A DNA stretch of 64,000 nt from Phormidesmis priestleyi ULC007. GTDB taxonomy: Bacteria > Cyanobacteriota > Cyanobacteriia > Leptolyngbyales > Leptolyngbyaceae. The position numbers and the translations under genes are program-made. The notes under the pieces are model-generated. The model saw nothing but the letters and a program-made list of their open reading frames with translations. It was not told the origin of the DNA and did no database searches. Below are positions 1 through 8,959 of this stretch, piece by piece (position 1 is the stretch's first letter; every line of letters begins with the position of its first letter). The stretch is taken from NCBI RefSeq assembly GCF_001895925.1, contig NZ_MPPI01000009.1, positions 137,244-201,243 of the forward strand, given 5' to 3'.

Positions 1-126
1 GCAACTTCTGCTCCCTAAATCCCCCAATTCTGAGGGACTTTGAACTCCAGTTCCCCAGAATTGGAGGTTAGGGTGCGAGTTCTAAGGGTGGTTTACGTCG
101 GGAATTTTATTCATGCAGGAGGTCTA
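1..126. repeat. Partial copy of a dispersed palindromic repeat element
   Basis: Non-coding. A CCCTAAATCCCCCAATTCTG-type arm near the window start pairs with CCAGAATTGG further on, and the block ends at 109-126 with ATTCATGCAGGAGGTCTA. The same 18-bp end forms both inverted ends of the 134-bp element at 7951-8084. The two share ends and a CCCTAAAT hairpin core, so this is probably a diverged, left-truncated copy of the same family. Confidence 0.55.
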
Positions 127-145
127 TTCAGAATGCCCGCACTAG

Positions 146-958
146 TTATGAATAAGAACACCAATCACTCCAGCTACCTGCATAGAGCTTTCCGGTGTCG
201 ATGCCTGCGATCGCCAAAGATAACAAATTCACACAAGCTGTCACCCCTGACCCACAATAGACCAAAATCTCATCCGCCGATTGCAGTGTTGACCAGCGAT
301 CGCGTTGTTCTTTTGCAGACCGCACAAAACCATTTGCGTCAGTCACGTCTTGCCAGGGATAATTAGCGGCTCCGGGAATGTGCCCCGCGATCGGATCGAT
401 CGGTTCTTTTTCACCTCGATAGCGCTCTCCTTCACGAGAGTCAACTAATGCAACATTGGGTAAATCTTTTCGGGCTTTCACCGCGTCGATGTCCACAATC
501 CACTGCGATCGAGGCTGCGGAATAAAGTGTCCTGATTTGCGATCGGGCTGCACCTGTGAGATCGGATATCCAACTGCTCGCCATTTTTGAAAACCACCGT
601 CTAAAACCGCGACGCGATCGTGTCCTAAATAGCGCAACAGCCACCACAAACGAGCCGCAAATGCCAAGCGAGAATCATCATAAACAATTACTTGCGTAGA
701 GTTTGTAATGCCCATGTCTGAAAGTTTTGCCGCCAAGTCTTCGAGATCGGGGAGCGGGTGCCGTCCTCCATGTCGCGCCACTGGGCTGGATAAATCCCGA
801 TTCAAGTCTAAATAATATGCCCCCGGAATGTGCCCGGTCTCATACTGCTGCCGTCCTAATTCTGGCTCTGTGAGCGAAAACCGACAATCGACGATCGTCA
901 CCTGCAAATCGTCTAAATGGTGCTGCAACCAATCTGCTGAAACGATCGTGTCAAACAT
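146..958 (-). CDS. Sulfurtransferase (thiosulfate/3-mercaptopyruvate type, two rhodanese domains)
   Basis: A 270-residue protein with two tandem rhodanese domains: an inactive N-terminal domain (about 1-130) and a catalytic C-terminal domain (about 150-265). The active loop CGSGVTA has its cysteine near residue 235. Such enzymes move sulfane sulfur from thiosulfate or 3-mercaptopyruvate to acceptors such as cyanide or thiols in the cytoplasm. The loop resembles the CGSGVTA loops of mercaptopyruvate/thiosulfate sulfurtransferases, but the donor cannot be fixed from sequence. No signal peptide is seen. It starts at an ATG and diverges from the MnmC-like gene, with 42 bp between the two starts. 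Confidence 0.93.
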   Translation of the reverse strand: MFDTIVSADWLQHHLDDLQVTIVDCRFSLTEPELGRQQYETGHIPGAYYLDLNRDLSSPVARHGGRHPLPDLEDLAAKLSDMGITNSTQVIVYDDSRLAFAARLWWLLRYLGHDRVAVLDGGFQKWRAVGYPISQVQPDRKSGHFIPQPRSQWIVDIDAVKARKDLPNVALVDSREGERYRGEKEPIDPIAGHIPGAANYPWQDVTDANGFVRSAKEQRDRWSTLQSADEILVYCGSGVTACVNLLSLAIAGIDTGKLYAGSWSDWCSYS

Positions 959-1000
959 TGATCTACACTCGCAATAACGCTACTCGGTCATTTTAAAGCG

Positions 1001-1867
1001 ATGTCGTTTACGCCAGAGTTAACTGCCGATGGTTCTTTTACTTTTTTCTCAACTGATTATCGAGAAACCTTTCACAGTCGTTATGGTGCTCGTCAAGAAG
1101 CGATCTGCAAGTTTGTTGAACCGACGCAGTTAATCGAAAAAGCAACTCGCCCTCAGCTTAGACTGCTCGACATTTGTTATGGACTGGGCTACAACACGGC
1201 GGCTGCACTAGAGGCAATTTGGCGCGTTAACCCAGACTGTCGAGTCGAAGTGATTGGGTTAGAGATCGATGGGACGGTGCCGCAAGCCGCGATCGCTCAC
1301 CAACTTTTTAGCAGTTGGCACCCCAAAGTTCGGCAAGCTCTCGCAGCATTAGCGCTAAATTTCGAGGTTCAAAGTTCGCATTTCAGCGCTCAACTCTGGT
1401 TAGGAGATGCCCGTCAAACTCTACAGCAGATCGCCCAACCCTTTGATGCGGTGTTTCTCGACCCATTTTCTCCGCCTCATTGTCCCCAGTTGTGGACGGT
1501 GGAATTTCTGACGATCGTAGCTCGTTGCTTAAAATCTGATGGCAAGTTAGCGACTTATTCATGTGCTGCCGCAGTTCGCGCTACTTTAATCGCTGCCGAG
1601 TTTAAGATTGGCTCGACTTACCCAGTGGGGCGGCGATCGCCCGGAACAGTTGCCTGCAAAAGCGCTGCTGAGTCGATGGTTCTTCCGGCTCTCTCGCTGC
1701 AAGAACAGGAGCATTTACACACTCGTGCGGCGATTCCTTATCGCGATCGATCGTTGCGTGATTCAGCGGCAACTATTCTCCAGCGTCGCGAAGTGGAGCA
1801 AAAAACTTCTTCTTTAGAGCCGACCTCTCACTGGAAAAAACGTTGGTTATATAGCAATCCTAAATGA
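1001..1867 (+). CDS. MnmC-like tRNA methyltransferase (MnmD domain)
   Basis: A 288-residue SAM-dependent methyltransferase of the MnmC/MnmD type, which methylates the aminomethyl group of 5-aminomethyl-2-thiouridine at tRNA position 34. Seen: the SAM-binding motif LLDICYGLGYNT (about residues 65-76), the acidic WLGDAR motif, and FDAVFLDPFSPPHCPQLW, the catalytic-region signature of the family. The FAD-dependent oxidase half of bifunctional MnmC is absent, as in other stand-alone MnmD proteins. The last seven codons (LYSNPK and stop) lie in a MITE-like repeat starting at 1850, so the native C-terminus has probably been replaced. Confidence 0.85.
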   Translation: MSFTPELTADGSFTFFSTDYRETFHSRYGARQEAICKFVEPTQLIEKATRPQLRLLDICYGLGYNTAAALEAIWRVNPDCRVEVIGLEIDGTVPQAAIAHQLFSSWHPKVRQALAALALNFEVQSSHFSAQLWLGDARQTLQQIAQPFDAVFLDPFSPPHCPQLWTVEFLTIVARCLKSDGKLATYSCAAAVRATLIAAEFKIGSTYPVGRRSPGTVACKSAAESMVLPALSLQEQEHLHTRAAIPYRDRSLRDSAATILQRREVEQKTSSLEPTSHWKKRWLYSNPK

Positions 1868-1941
1868 ATTGTGGGATGGGCATCGTGCCCGTATAGACTG
1901 GAAGCCTGTCCCACTCTTATGACTGAAATAGAATTGCTATA
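1850..1941. repeat. 92-bp MITE-like element, copy 1
   Basis: It begins TATAGCAATCC and ends ATTGCTATA, giving imperfect terminal inverted repeats, with no coding potential of its own. The reverse complement of 62916-63008 matches it along its full length, including the GTGGGAT, GGGCATC and AGCCTGT blocks. Two distant copies of almost equal length with inverted ends suggest a small non-autonomous mobile element. It overlaps the 3' end of the preceding gene. Confidence 0.75.
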
Positions 1942-1963
1942 TAATTCACCTATTTAAACGTTA

Positions 1964-1993
1964 AAGGATCTAGCGGAAAATGGCTAGATCCTT
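1964..1993 (+). terminator. Hairpin, possible terminator after the MnmC-like gene
   Basis: An 11-bp perfect stem (AAGGATCTAGC paired with GCTAGATCCTT) encloses an 8-nt loop. It is not followed by a clear T-run, so it may be a rho-independent-like terminator or simply a stable hairpin. Confidence 0.45.
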
Positions 1994-2381
1994 ATAAGAG
2001 CAGTAGGTTAATCGATCGTAGCGGGTGTTCAATCAACAAAAGATAAAGTAGGGTTGACTTCGCAATAACACCGCTTATTGATCAGTTTCTCAGCCAATTC
2101 AGGCTGCACTTTTAGTTAGGTTTTTGAGTCTCAAATAATTAAATCTGAAGTGAAGTGAGACCACCTAAAGCTAATCTTTGAAATCGTGACCAATAGAATC
2201 AGGCTCTGCGATTTGATTAAAGCAGGAGACACAAGCCTTAATCGAAAGTTTTTATTTAGAGAAGCGCTTTGCTTCCTTTGTGTCTACATTTAAGTTAGCA
2301 CCAAATCAGAACTGAAGCGCGATTGTTTTATAAAGTTTATATCAGTTAATCAGACGAAATAATCAACGACAAAACCTCGTT
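1994..2381. other. Intergenic region without recognisable genes
   Basis: About 390 bases between the hairpin and the 3' end of the peptidoglycan-binding gene. No ORF, tRNA, conserved repeat or riboswitch could be recognised. The composition is AT-rich and lacks coding periodicity. Confidence 0.6.
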
Positions 2382-3068
2382 TTAGCGCAAAATTGCACTC
2401 CAGGTTCCGGGCCCGACCACTCCATCGGCATCAAGCTGATATTTGCGTTGAGCTGCCTTAACTGCGGCTTCGGTTGCTTCACCAAACGCGCCGTCTATTG
2501 CGCTCTCAAATAAGCCCAGCGATCGCAGTCGCTCCTGCAATCCTCTGACTGCTTCGCCGCTCATGCCTTTTCTGAGAATGGGAAAGGTGGCAGAAGTGGG
2601 AGCCGTTTCGCTCGATCGAGGCAAAGGGGCGCGAGGCGTAACGCTCGGAGTCGGCGCGATCGGATCAGGGGGAAACAAGCGCTCCCAGGTGGCAGGGCCA
2701 ACAACGCCATCTTTGCCCAACCCGGCAGCTTCTTGAAATCGCCCAACCGCCGCAACGGTAGTGTCTCCAAAAAAGCCGTCTACTGCGCCATCGTAGAATC
2801 CTAGCAGTCTCAGGGTAGCTTGAAGCTCGTTCACATCAGCGCCACGACTGCCCGATCGCAGAGTCGATCGACCCGTTCCCTCACTCGCAGCAACAGAATT
2901 AGGACGCTCTAGGGTGGGGGCTTGCGATAGAGTTAAAGCGCGGCTCTCAGCACTGGCAACGCTTTGAGCGTTCAAACTACCCAAGCACACTAAACCGAAT
3001 GCGCCACAAAATATCCACCAGCGTGAAATAGTGCTGGCTTTCGGGGCATTGATCGGGCATCGATCCAT
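2382..3068 (-). CDS. Exported protein with two peptidoglycan-binding domains
   Basis: A 228-residue protein with an N-terminal hydrophobic segment (about residues 18-38, ending ASA) that looks like a signal peptide or anchor. Two PG_binding_1 domains follow: LRSGSRGADVNELQATL...DGVVGPATW (about 72-132) and LRKGMSGEAVRGLQERL...DGVVGPGTW (about 165-227), separated by a Pro/Ser-rich linker. It probably binds cell-wall peptidoglycan in the periplasm. No catalytic domain is attached, so it is likely a wall-anchoring accessory protein. It starts at an ATG and is monocistronic in appearance. Confidence 0.85.
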   Translation of the reverse strand: MDRCPINAPKASTISRWWIFCGAFGLVCLGSLNAQSVASAESRALTLSQAPTLERPNSVAASEGTGRSTLRSGSRGADVNELQATLRLLGFYDGAVDGFFGDTTVAAVGRFQEAAGLGKDGVVGPATWERLFPPDPIAPTPSVTPRAPLPRSSETAPTSATFPILRKGMSGEAVRGLQERLRSLGLFESAIDGAFGEATEAAVKAAQRKYQLDADGVVGPGTWSAILR

Positions 3069-3293
3069 GAGACTTGACCCTCAGCAGAATTGTAGACGTG
3101 ATTCTAAACAAAATTATTTTAAGCGATAAACTAACTAAATGTAGGGGAGAAATCGAAACACTTGGCATCAACAGTGCTATATATGACGATTGGAGCGTTT
3201 AGTCCACTACTGAAATTGTGAAAGAACCCATCACTTTGTGTTGTCTAATCCTGGTTTTAAAAACAATTGCGATCGAACGATCGATTGCGAGAG

Positions 3294-3314
3294 GGTACGG
3301 CATGCCATGCCCCT
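3294..3314. repeat. Short palindromic repeat (GGCATGCC core)
   Basis: GGGTACGGCATGCCATGCCC-type sequence just ahead of the ADP-ribosylglycohydrolase-like gene. A related inverted version (GGGACATGGCATGCCGTGTCC) lies at about 22693-22713. These look like members of a dispersed palindromic family common in cyanobacteria. Confidence 0.5.
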
Positions 3315-3335
3315 ACACGTTCACAAATCAACCTC

Positions 3336-4223
3336 ATGCAATACGCGCTTCTGCATCGATTTCAAGCAACCCTGTTAGGGGCAGTTTTAGGAGAAACCAT
3401 CGGGCTTCATCCTCTTCAACATCCTAATAGAAAGGCTCAGCCCAAACTTCGATGGGCGACCCTGACTCAGTTCTATACTCAGCAGTTTCTTCAGCACAAC
3501 CGATTCGACGCGCTTGAATTTTGTGAGGAACCGATGCCAAAAACGGCGGGAGAAACTATTATTGCGCTCTTGCCCGTCGCATTGTTTTTTCACGAAGACC
3601 GCTTGAAATTGGGGCAAACGCTAAACCAGGTGGCGTGGCAGCGATCGCCGATCGCCCAGCAAGAAAGCTTTGCGGTGGGATGCGCGATCGCCGAGGCTCT
3701 GCAAGAAAAGCTCGATCCCCTGACTCTGATTCTCACAATTATTACCTATCTCAAATCTCAAAGCCGAGCCGAGACTGCTAGCATTGATCAGCTTGAGCAA
3801 GTTCAGAGACTGCTCGATGAGCAAGCAGGGCTAGAAACCGCCCTCAATCGGCTGACCACAAATTCAGACAATGACGAAACGATCGGGCTGGCGTTTTACT
3901 GTTTTCTCAGCACTCCTCATGATCTGCGACTAGCCTTATTGAGAGCCGCGCAGACGGGCACTCGATCGCCGATTGTGGGTGCGCTGACGGGCGCATTGTC
4001 TGGCGCATTTAACAGCATGAGTGGCATTCCGATCGAGTGGCAGTTAGCGCTTGACTCTTGGAAAACCCCTTCTGAGCAAATTGTCACCCAGCCCGACCTT
4101 TTAGAGCTGGCAAATTGCTTACTTGCAAGCTGGTCTGGTGTTTATAATCCTCTAACCTCCTCAAAAGAATTTAGGCAAATTGCGGCGATCGCGGCTCCGC
4201 AAGTGATCAGAAAAGCCATGTAG
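3336..4223 (+). CDS. ADP-ribosylglycohydrolase-family-like protein
   Basis: A 295-residue protein. I chose the ATG at 3336 (MQYALLHRFQ) because upstream in-frame codons run through a dispersed repeat and look non-coding. The opening FQATLLGAVLGETIGLHP and the later TRSPIVGALTGALSGAFNSMSGIP resemble the start and the GxxxGxxxGxxxIP block of ADP-ribosylglycohydrolases. However, the usual GD and DD metal-binding motifs are not clear, so the family assignment is moderate and catalytic activity is doubtful. No close operon partner; the PgpH-like gene starts 180 bp downstream. Confidence 0.6.
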   Translation: MQYALLHRFQATLLGAVLGETIGLHPLQHPNRKAQPKLRWATLTQFYTQQFLQHNRFDALEFCEEPMPKTAGETIIALLPVALFFHEDRLKLGQTLNQVAWQRSPIAQQESFAVGCAIAEALQEKLDPLTLILTIITYLKSQSRAETASIDQLEQVQRLLDEQAGLETALNRLTTNSDNDETIGLAFYCFLSTPHDLRLALLRAAQTGTRSPIVGALTGALSGAFNSMSGIPIEWQLALDSWKTPSEQIVTQPDLLELANCLLASWSGVYNPLTSSKEFRQIAAIAAPQVIRKAM

Positions 4224-4403
4224 CTGCCAGTCATACTAAATATTTCTTGAGTGAATTTTTATAGTTGAATTATGCAGATAAAATGTGAAGTCTAGAGGAG
4301 AGAAGCTATTCCATAAGACACTTACATTACAGTCGATTCAATCAACGCTTCGTCTCAACTCTGTCGATTTGGCTGTTCCGCATCACCCCACCCGTCAGCA
4401 TCT

Positions 4404-6863
4404 ATGCGATCTTTTCAGTCTTTGACCCGACGAATTCAACAGATATGCATCAGTTCTGGCAAATCTTTGCAGCAGAAGGCGTTAAATTCGGGGTTGCCGC
4501 GCTTGATCCTGTCTTCGATTCCAGCCTCGGCAAATCTGTCTCAGGGCAGCAAACGTCTGCGAAAACGACTCAGCTTTCGAGAAGGGGTGCATCCGACGAT
4601 CGTCATTGCAATCACGGTCATTTCGATCACGAGCGCCTTTGGGCAACGGTTTTATAATCAACCGCAGTTAAGCGTCGGCAAAGTTTCGTCTCAGACCATT
4701 CACGCGCCTGCCGATGCAAACGTCATCGACACTAAAGCGACCGAAGAAAAACGCAAAGCGGCCCGCACGATCGCCGTCACCGTTTTGATGGCAGATTCAC
4801 GAATTAACGATCAAATTCATCAAGATCTACAAGCTGCCTTTGGGCGGGGCAACACCTTTCGGCAATTGGCGGGGGCATATCCATTTGTGGATAGCAAAAC
4901 ACTTTCAGCACAAACCCAACGCTATCTGCGAAAGGTCGAAGAAGGCGAATGGCGAGGAGTCTTAGCCGCTTTGCAAGAAAAAGCTCCGATTAAACAAGTT
5001 CCTGGCAAACCTGCCGTTCCAAACTTCCCCAAAACGCCGATCGCTAATCCCGCTCAAGGTCAAGCAATCGCAGAGTTACAAAACTATCGTCGATCGGGCA
5101 CGCCTCAAAATCTTGCCGCGTTGCTCGATAAAGTGACTGAAGCTCGCCGACTTTATGCTGCCGCGATCGCGACCCTCAAAGAGCCGACGACGGCTCAATT
5201 TGGCGATCTTTATGACGCTGCTTTTTTAGACTTGTCTGATTTTGACTGGGAGCAGTTGCAGCTTCAAATCACTCAAGTGAACGATCGCATTCTTGCCCAG
5301 GGCATCTCGCCGGGATTGCCCCAAAGTCTGCTAGAAAACGCCGTCAATCTGCAAACTCAGGTCGGCATTGCGCCAGAGTTGAGGGCGATCGCTGCCAGAC
5401 TGCTGCTGACGACGCTGCAACCCAACCTCATCAAAGATGAAGAGCAAAGCAAGCTTAAAGCAGAGCAAGCCGCTCAAGAGGTGCAGCCAGAGGTGATCTC
5501 AGTCCGGCAGGGCGAAGTGATTGTCGGTGCGGGGCAGACTATCACTCAACGAGAATTTGTGCTACTCGACTCGTTTAATCTCAGTCTCAGAGGCACTAAT
5601 TGGCTCGGTTTCATCACGTTTGGGGTGGTGGTGAGTGGGGCAGTGGTGTTGTTTTGGTTTGTCGATCAGCGATTTCACGTCAAGGGCTTGCGAAATCGAG
5701 ATTATGTTCTCGTATGGCTGCTGACGCTGACTACGCCGCTGCTCGTGACGCTGGGCGTTCCGTCTACCAACTTGCCTGCGATCGGGCTGCTGATGGGCAC
5801 TTTCTATGGGTCTACGATGGCGTTAACCCTGACTGGGCTTTTGAGCGGGCTGTTGCCGATGGGCATGACGATCGGAGTCAGTCATTGGTTGCCCAGTGTT
5901 GCAGGTGGTTTGCTGGCTGCCTTTTTTGGCGGCAGGCTGCGATCGCGCGAAGAACTTGCCCTATTAGGCGTTGCGGTTGGGTTGACTCAAGGTGTCCTGT
6001 TTCTGATTCTCAGCGTGGCATCGGGGATGGTTTGGTATGGGCTTTTAGGAGCGACAGCAATCTATGCGCTGTTGGGTTTGGCATGGAGTATAGTCGCGAT
6101 CGGGCTAAGTCCCTATCTCGAAAATCTGTTTGATTTAGTTACTACCATTCGCTTAGTCGAACTGGCAAATCCTAACCGTCCTTTACTCAAACGACTAGCA
6201 GCAGAAACACCCGGAACCTTCCAGCACACGCTATTTGTTGCCACACTCGCCGAAGCCGCCGCAAGAGAATTAGGCTGCAACGTAGAACTCGTGAGAACGG
6301 GAACGCTCTACCACGACATCGGCAAGATGCACGACCCGCAAGGCTTTATCGAAAACCAGATGGGCGGGCCCAACAAACACGATCTGATTAACGACCCCTG
6401 GAAGAGTGCGGCGATTATTAGAAAGCACGTCACTGAGGGCATTGTGATGGCGCGTAAAGCCCGATTGCCGAAAGTCGTTCAGGCTTTTATTCCAGAGCAT
6501 CAGGGTTCGATGCTGATCAGTTACTTTCATCATCAGGCGCAGCAGATCTTACAGCAAGACCCAACTAAATCGGTCAACGATGACGATTTTCGCTATGCGG
6601 GGCCGGCTCCTCAGTCACGCGAAACGGGGATCGTGATGGTTGCAGATTCTTGTGAGGCGGCGCTGCGATCGCTCAAAGATGCCACGCCTGAAGATGCGCT
6701 GAATATGATTAACAAAATTTTGCGCGCCCGATGGCAAGACGGGCAACTCGCCGAGACGGGTTTGACGCGAGAAGAGATGGACACGATCGCTCAAATCTTT
6801 GTCCAAGTTTGGCAACAATCAAACCACCAACGCATTGCCTACCCAAAGCTGACTGCAAAATAG
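4404..6863 (+). CDS. 7TM-HD family phosphohydrolase (PgpH-like, probable c-di-AMP phosphodiesterase)
   Basis: An 819-residue membrane protein. It has a basic N-terminus, a first membrane segment near residue 65-80 and a long extracytoplasmic 7TMR-HDED domain to about 395. A block of about seven membrane helices (about 398-600) is followed by a cytoplasmic HD domain with PGTFQHTLFVATLAEAA and YHDIGKM (HD pair near 635). The order matches PgpH, which cleaves the second messenger c-di-AMP. Substrate identity is inferred from the family. It probably controls osmotic and potassium homeostasis. It starts at an ATG and has full family length. Confidence 0.9.
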   Translation: MRSFQSLTRRIQQICISSGKSLQQKALNSGLPRLILSSIPASANLSQGSKRLRKRLSFREGVHPTIVIAITVISITSAFGQRFYNQPQLSVGKVSSQTIHAPADANVIDTKATEEKRKAARTIAVTVLMADSRINDQIHQDLQAAFGRGNTFRQLAGAYPFVDSKTLSAQTQRYLRKVEEGEWRGVLAALQEKAPIKQVPGKPAVPNFPKTPIANPAQGQAIAELQNYRRSGTPQNLAALLDKVTEARRLYAAAIATLKEPTTAQFGDLYDAAFLDLSDFDWEQLQLQITQVNDRILAQGISPGLPQSLLENAVNLQTQVGIAPELRAIAARLLLTTLQPNLIKDEEQSKLKAEQAAQEVQPEVISVRQGEVIVGAGQTITQREFVLLDSFNLSLRGTNWLGFITFGVVVSGAVVLFWFVDQRFHVKGLRNRDYVLVWLLTLTTPLLVTLGVPSTNLPAIGLLMGTFYGSTMALTLTGLLSGLLPMGMTIGVSHWLPSVAGGLLAAFFGGRLRSREELALLGVAVGLTQGVLFLILSVASGMVWYGLLGATAIYALLGLAWSIVAIGLSPYLENLFDLVTTIRLVELANPNRPLLKRLAAETPGTFQHTLFVATLAEAAARELGCNVELVRTGTLYHDIGKMHDPQGFIENQMGGPNKHDLINDPWKSAAIIRKHVTEGIVMARKARLPKVVQAFIPEHQGSMLISYFHHQAQQILQQDPTKSVNDDDFRYAGPAPQSRETGIVMVADSCEAALRSLKDATPEDALNMINKILRARWQDGQLAETGLTREEMDTIAQIFVQVWQQSNHQRIAYPKLTAK

Positions 6864-6973
6864 CGATTTCTTATCAAAAAAATATTGAAACTGCACCCTG
6901 AATTCACTCAAATCATTAGGAGGTGAGTAGATAATTAATTAGATTAAGCCCTTCTGCCAGTCATACAACCTAT

Positions 6974-7888
6974 ATGCAAGGCAATCTACCTCTTGTGTCG
7001 ATCGGAATGCCTGTTTTTAACGGCGAAGATTTTTTAGAAGCTGCTTTAGAGTCGCTTTTGGCTCAAACATTTACTGATTTTGAGATCATTCTGGCGGATA
7101 ACGCCTCTAGCGATCGCACCCCTGAAATTTGCCAAGCCTACGCTGCCAAAGATGTCCGAATTTGCTACTATCGCAACGCTCACAACATGGGTGCAGCCGC
7201 AAATTTCAATGCTGTATTTCAGATGTCGCGAGGCAACTATTTTAAGTGGGCAGCCCACGATGACCTCTGTGCGCCAATGTTTCTAGAACGGTGTGTGGAA
7301 GTTTTAGATAATAATCCGTCTGTGGTTTTGTGTTCGTCTGATGTAGGACGCATCGATTGGGCAGGAAACGAACAACCTCCCAAGCGTGACTGTCCTCGTC
7401 ATCTAGATGCTTGGAGTGCGTCGGAGCGCTTTGCTGCGATCGTGCTGCAAACATTTTGGTGCTACGAGATTTTTGGATTGATTCGCTCAGAAAATCTTCG
7501 CCGTGTTCAGCCTCAAGGGAGTCACTATGGCAGCGATCGCGTGATGCTAGCCGAGCTAAGTTTACAGGGACGCTTTATGCAAATTCCTGAGCCGTTATTC
7601 TTTCGACGATTTCACCTCAAGCAATCAACCTGTCTTCCCTCGGCAAAAGCTCGTCAATTGTGGCAGAGCGGTGATCGTAAACGAAATATGTTTTGGGAAC
7701 GTGGCTCGGTCAGCTTTGTGAGAGCTTTGCTCAAAGCACCCATTACTCCCCTTGAGCGACTTCAGTGTTTTGGCACTGTGCTGCGCTATTTAACCAAGTT
7801 AAAAAATTGGCTCTATTTCTTGCCAAAACAGCCTCGCCCCAGAAAACCGGAGCAGCGTAAACCAGAACAACCTTCCAATCTGGGGTAA
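6974..7888 (+). CDS. Glycosyltransferase family 2 protein
   Basis: A 304-residue GT-A fold enzyme. The N-terminal block LVSIGMPVFNGEDFLEAAL, the ILADNASSDRT nucleotide-binding motif (about residues 40-50) and the AAHDD acidic motif (about 94-98) are typical of GT2 enzymes that transfer a sugar from a nucleotide donor. The donor and acceptor are unknown; cell-surface polysaccharide synthesis is likely. The C-terminus is Pro/Arg-rich (RPRKPEQRKPEQ) and has no membrane anchor. It stands alone, followed by a repeat element at 7951. Confidence 0.9.
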   Translation: MQGNLPLVSIGMPVFNGEDFLEAALESLLAQTFTDFEIILADNASSDRTPEICQAYAAKDVRICYYRNAHNMGAAANFNAVFQMSRGNYFKWAAHDDLCAPMFLERCVEVLDNNPSVVLCSSDVGRIDWAGNEQPPKRDCPRHLDAWSASERFAAIVLQTFWCYEIFGLIRSENLRRVQPQGSHYGSDRVMLAELSLQGRFMQIPEPLFFRRFHLKQSTCLPSAKARQLWQSGDRKRNMFWERGSVSFVRALLKAPITPLERLQCFGTVLRYLTKLKNWLYFLPKQPRPRKPEQRKPEQPSNLG

Positions 7889-7950
7889 TCATAACCCTGC
7901 AAAACTGGCTGAAATTGTATCTCTGCATAGAATCGTGAAGTAAGACTGAA

Positions 7951-8084
7951 TAGACCTCCTGCATGAATAAAATTCTCGATATAAACTGCGATCGGATCTC
8001 GCTCTGTTTGGGTCGGCTTGTGCCCCCTAAATTCCCCAAAATGGGGAATTTAGGGGGCGTTCCCGGATTCATGCAGGAGGTCTA
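7951..8084. repeat. 134-bp element with 18-bp perfect terminal inverted repeats
   Basis: The ends TAGACCTCCTGCATGAAT (7951-7968) and ATTCATGCAGGAGGTCTA (8067-8084) are exact reverse complements. Inside is a second perfect hairpin of about 16 bp (CCCCTAAATTCCCC / GGGGAATTTAGGGG, about 8023-8057). There is no ORF. The same end sequence recurs at 109-126, and a related GACCTCCTGCGTGA occurs at about 23263. It looks like a non-autonomous mobile element (MITE). Confidence 0.7.
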
Positions 8085-8113
8085 ATCTACTCATGCCGCG
8101 AGATGATTTTTCC

Positions 8114-8944
8114 CTATCCTTTCACGCCGCTTCCGGTTTCAGAAGGCACGATGTAGTGCTGCATCGCCACGAAGAACAGGAGAATGGGCACGATCGAGAT
8201 CACCGATCCCGCCGCAATCAATCGCCAATCTAGCGTAAAGGTTCCGGCTAAGTTGGCGACTCCTAACGGCAGTGTGTATAGCTCTGGGCGATCCAACACA
8301 ATCAAGGGCCAAAGGAAATCACTCCAAGAACCGATAAACACAAAAATCGATAACGTCACCAACGCTGGACGGATGGACGGCAACATGATGTGCCACCATA
8401 CGCCTAGATCCGAGCAGCCATCCATGCGTGAGGCTTCTTCTAACTCTTTAGGAACTCCTTGAAATGCCTGTCGTAATAGAAAGATGCCAAACGCAGACGC
8501 GATCGCTGGAAAGATCACTCCCAAATAACTATTTCGCAATCCCAACTGCACCGCTAGAACATACAAGGGAATCATCACAATCTGAAATGGAATGAGAATC
8601 GTGGCTACGATCGCGCTAAAGATAACTTCTCGCCCTTTAAAAGACAATCTTGCTAACGGATAGGCAGCTAGTGAACAAAATAATAGATTCAATGCGACTG
8701 TTAACACGGACACGATCGTGCTGTTGAATAAATAACGCCCAAACGGATTACTTTGCCAAACGGTGACAAAATTCTCAAAAGTGGGCTGGCTCGGCAACAA
8801 CTGCGGCGGAAACTGAAAAATGTCTTCAGACGGAGATTTAAACGACGTGCTGACGAGCCAAACCAGCGGAATGAGCATGAAAAAAGCGATCGTGCTCAAC
8901 AAACCATAGTTGAGCAGCGATTTCCAAATCTGACGTTGTTTCAT
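8114..8944 (-). CDS. Carbohydrate ABC transporter permease (MalG-like)
   Basis: A 276-residue inner-membrane permease with about six transmembrane helices. The EAA loop EEASRMDGCSDLGVWWHIMLP (about 190-210), which docks the ATPase, is of the binding-protein-dependent MalG/UgpE class for sugars or glycerol phosphate. I chose ATG 8944 (MKQRQIW) over the upstream TTG. The matching ATPase, binding protein and second permease are not in this window, so this is a lone subunit, as is common in cyanobacteria. It ends close to the repeat element at 7951-8084 and lies just downstream of a methyltransferase gene. Confidence 0.9.
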   Translation of the reverse strand: MKQRQIWKSLLNYGLLSTIAFFMLIPLVWLVSTSFKSPSEDIFQFPPQLLPSQPTFENFVTVWQSNPFGRYLFNSTIVSVLTVALNLLFCSLAAYPLARLSFKGREVIFSAIVATILIPFQIVMIPLYVLAVQLGLRNSYLGVIFPAIASAFGIFLLRQAFQGVPKELEEASRMDGCSDLGVWWHIMLPSIRPALVTLSIFVFIGSWSDFLWPLIVLDRPELYTLPLGVANLAGTFTLDWRLIAAGSVISIVPILLFFVAMQHYIVPSETGSGVKG

Positions 8945-8959
8945 CCGTTGCAATGTGAT

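Noticed and set aside
40..366. 108-residue plus-strand ORF over the sulfurtransferase 3' end
   Set aside because: It overlaps a solid gene on the other strand and starts within a repeat.
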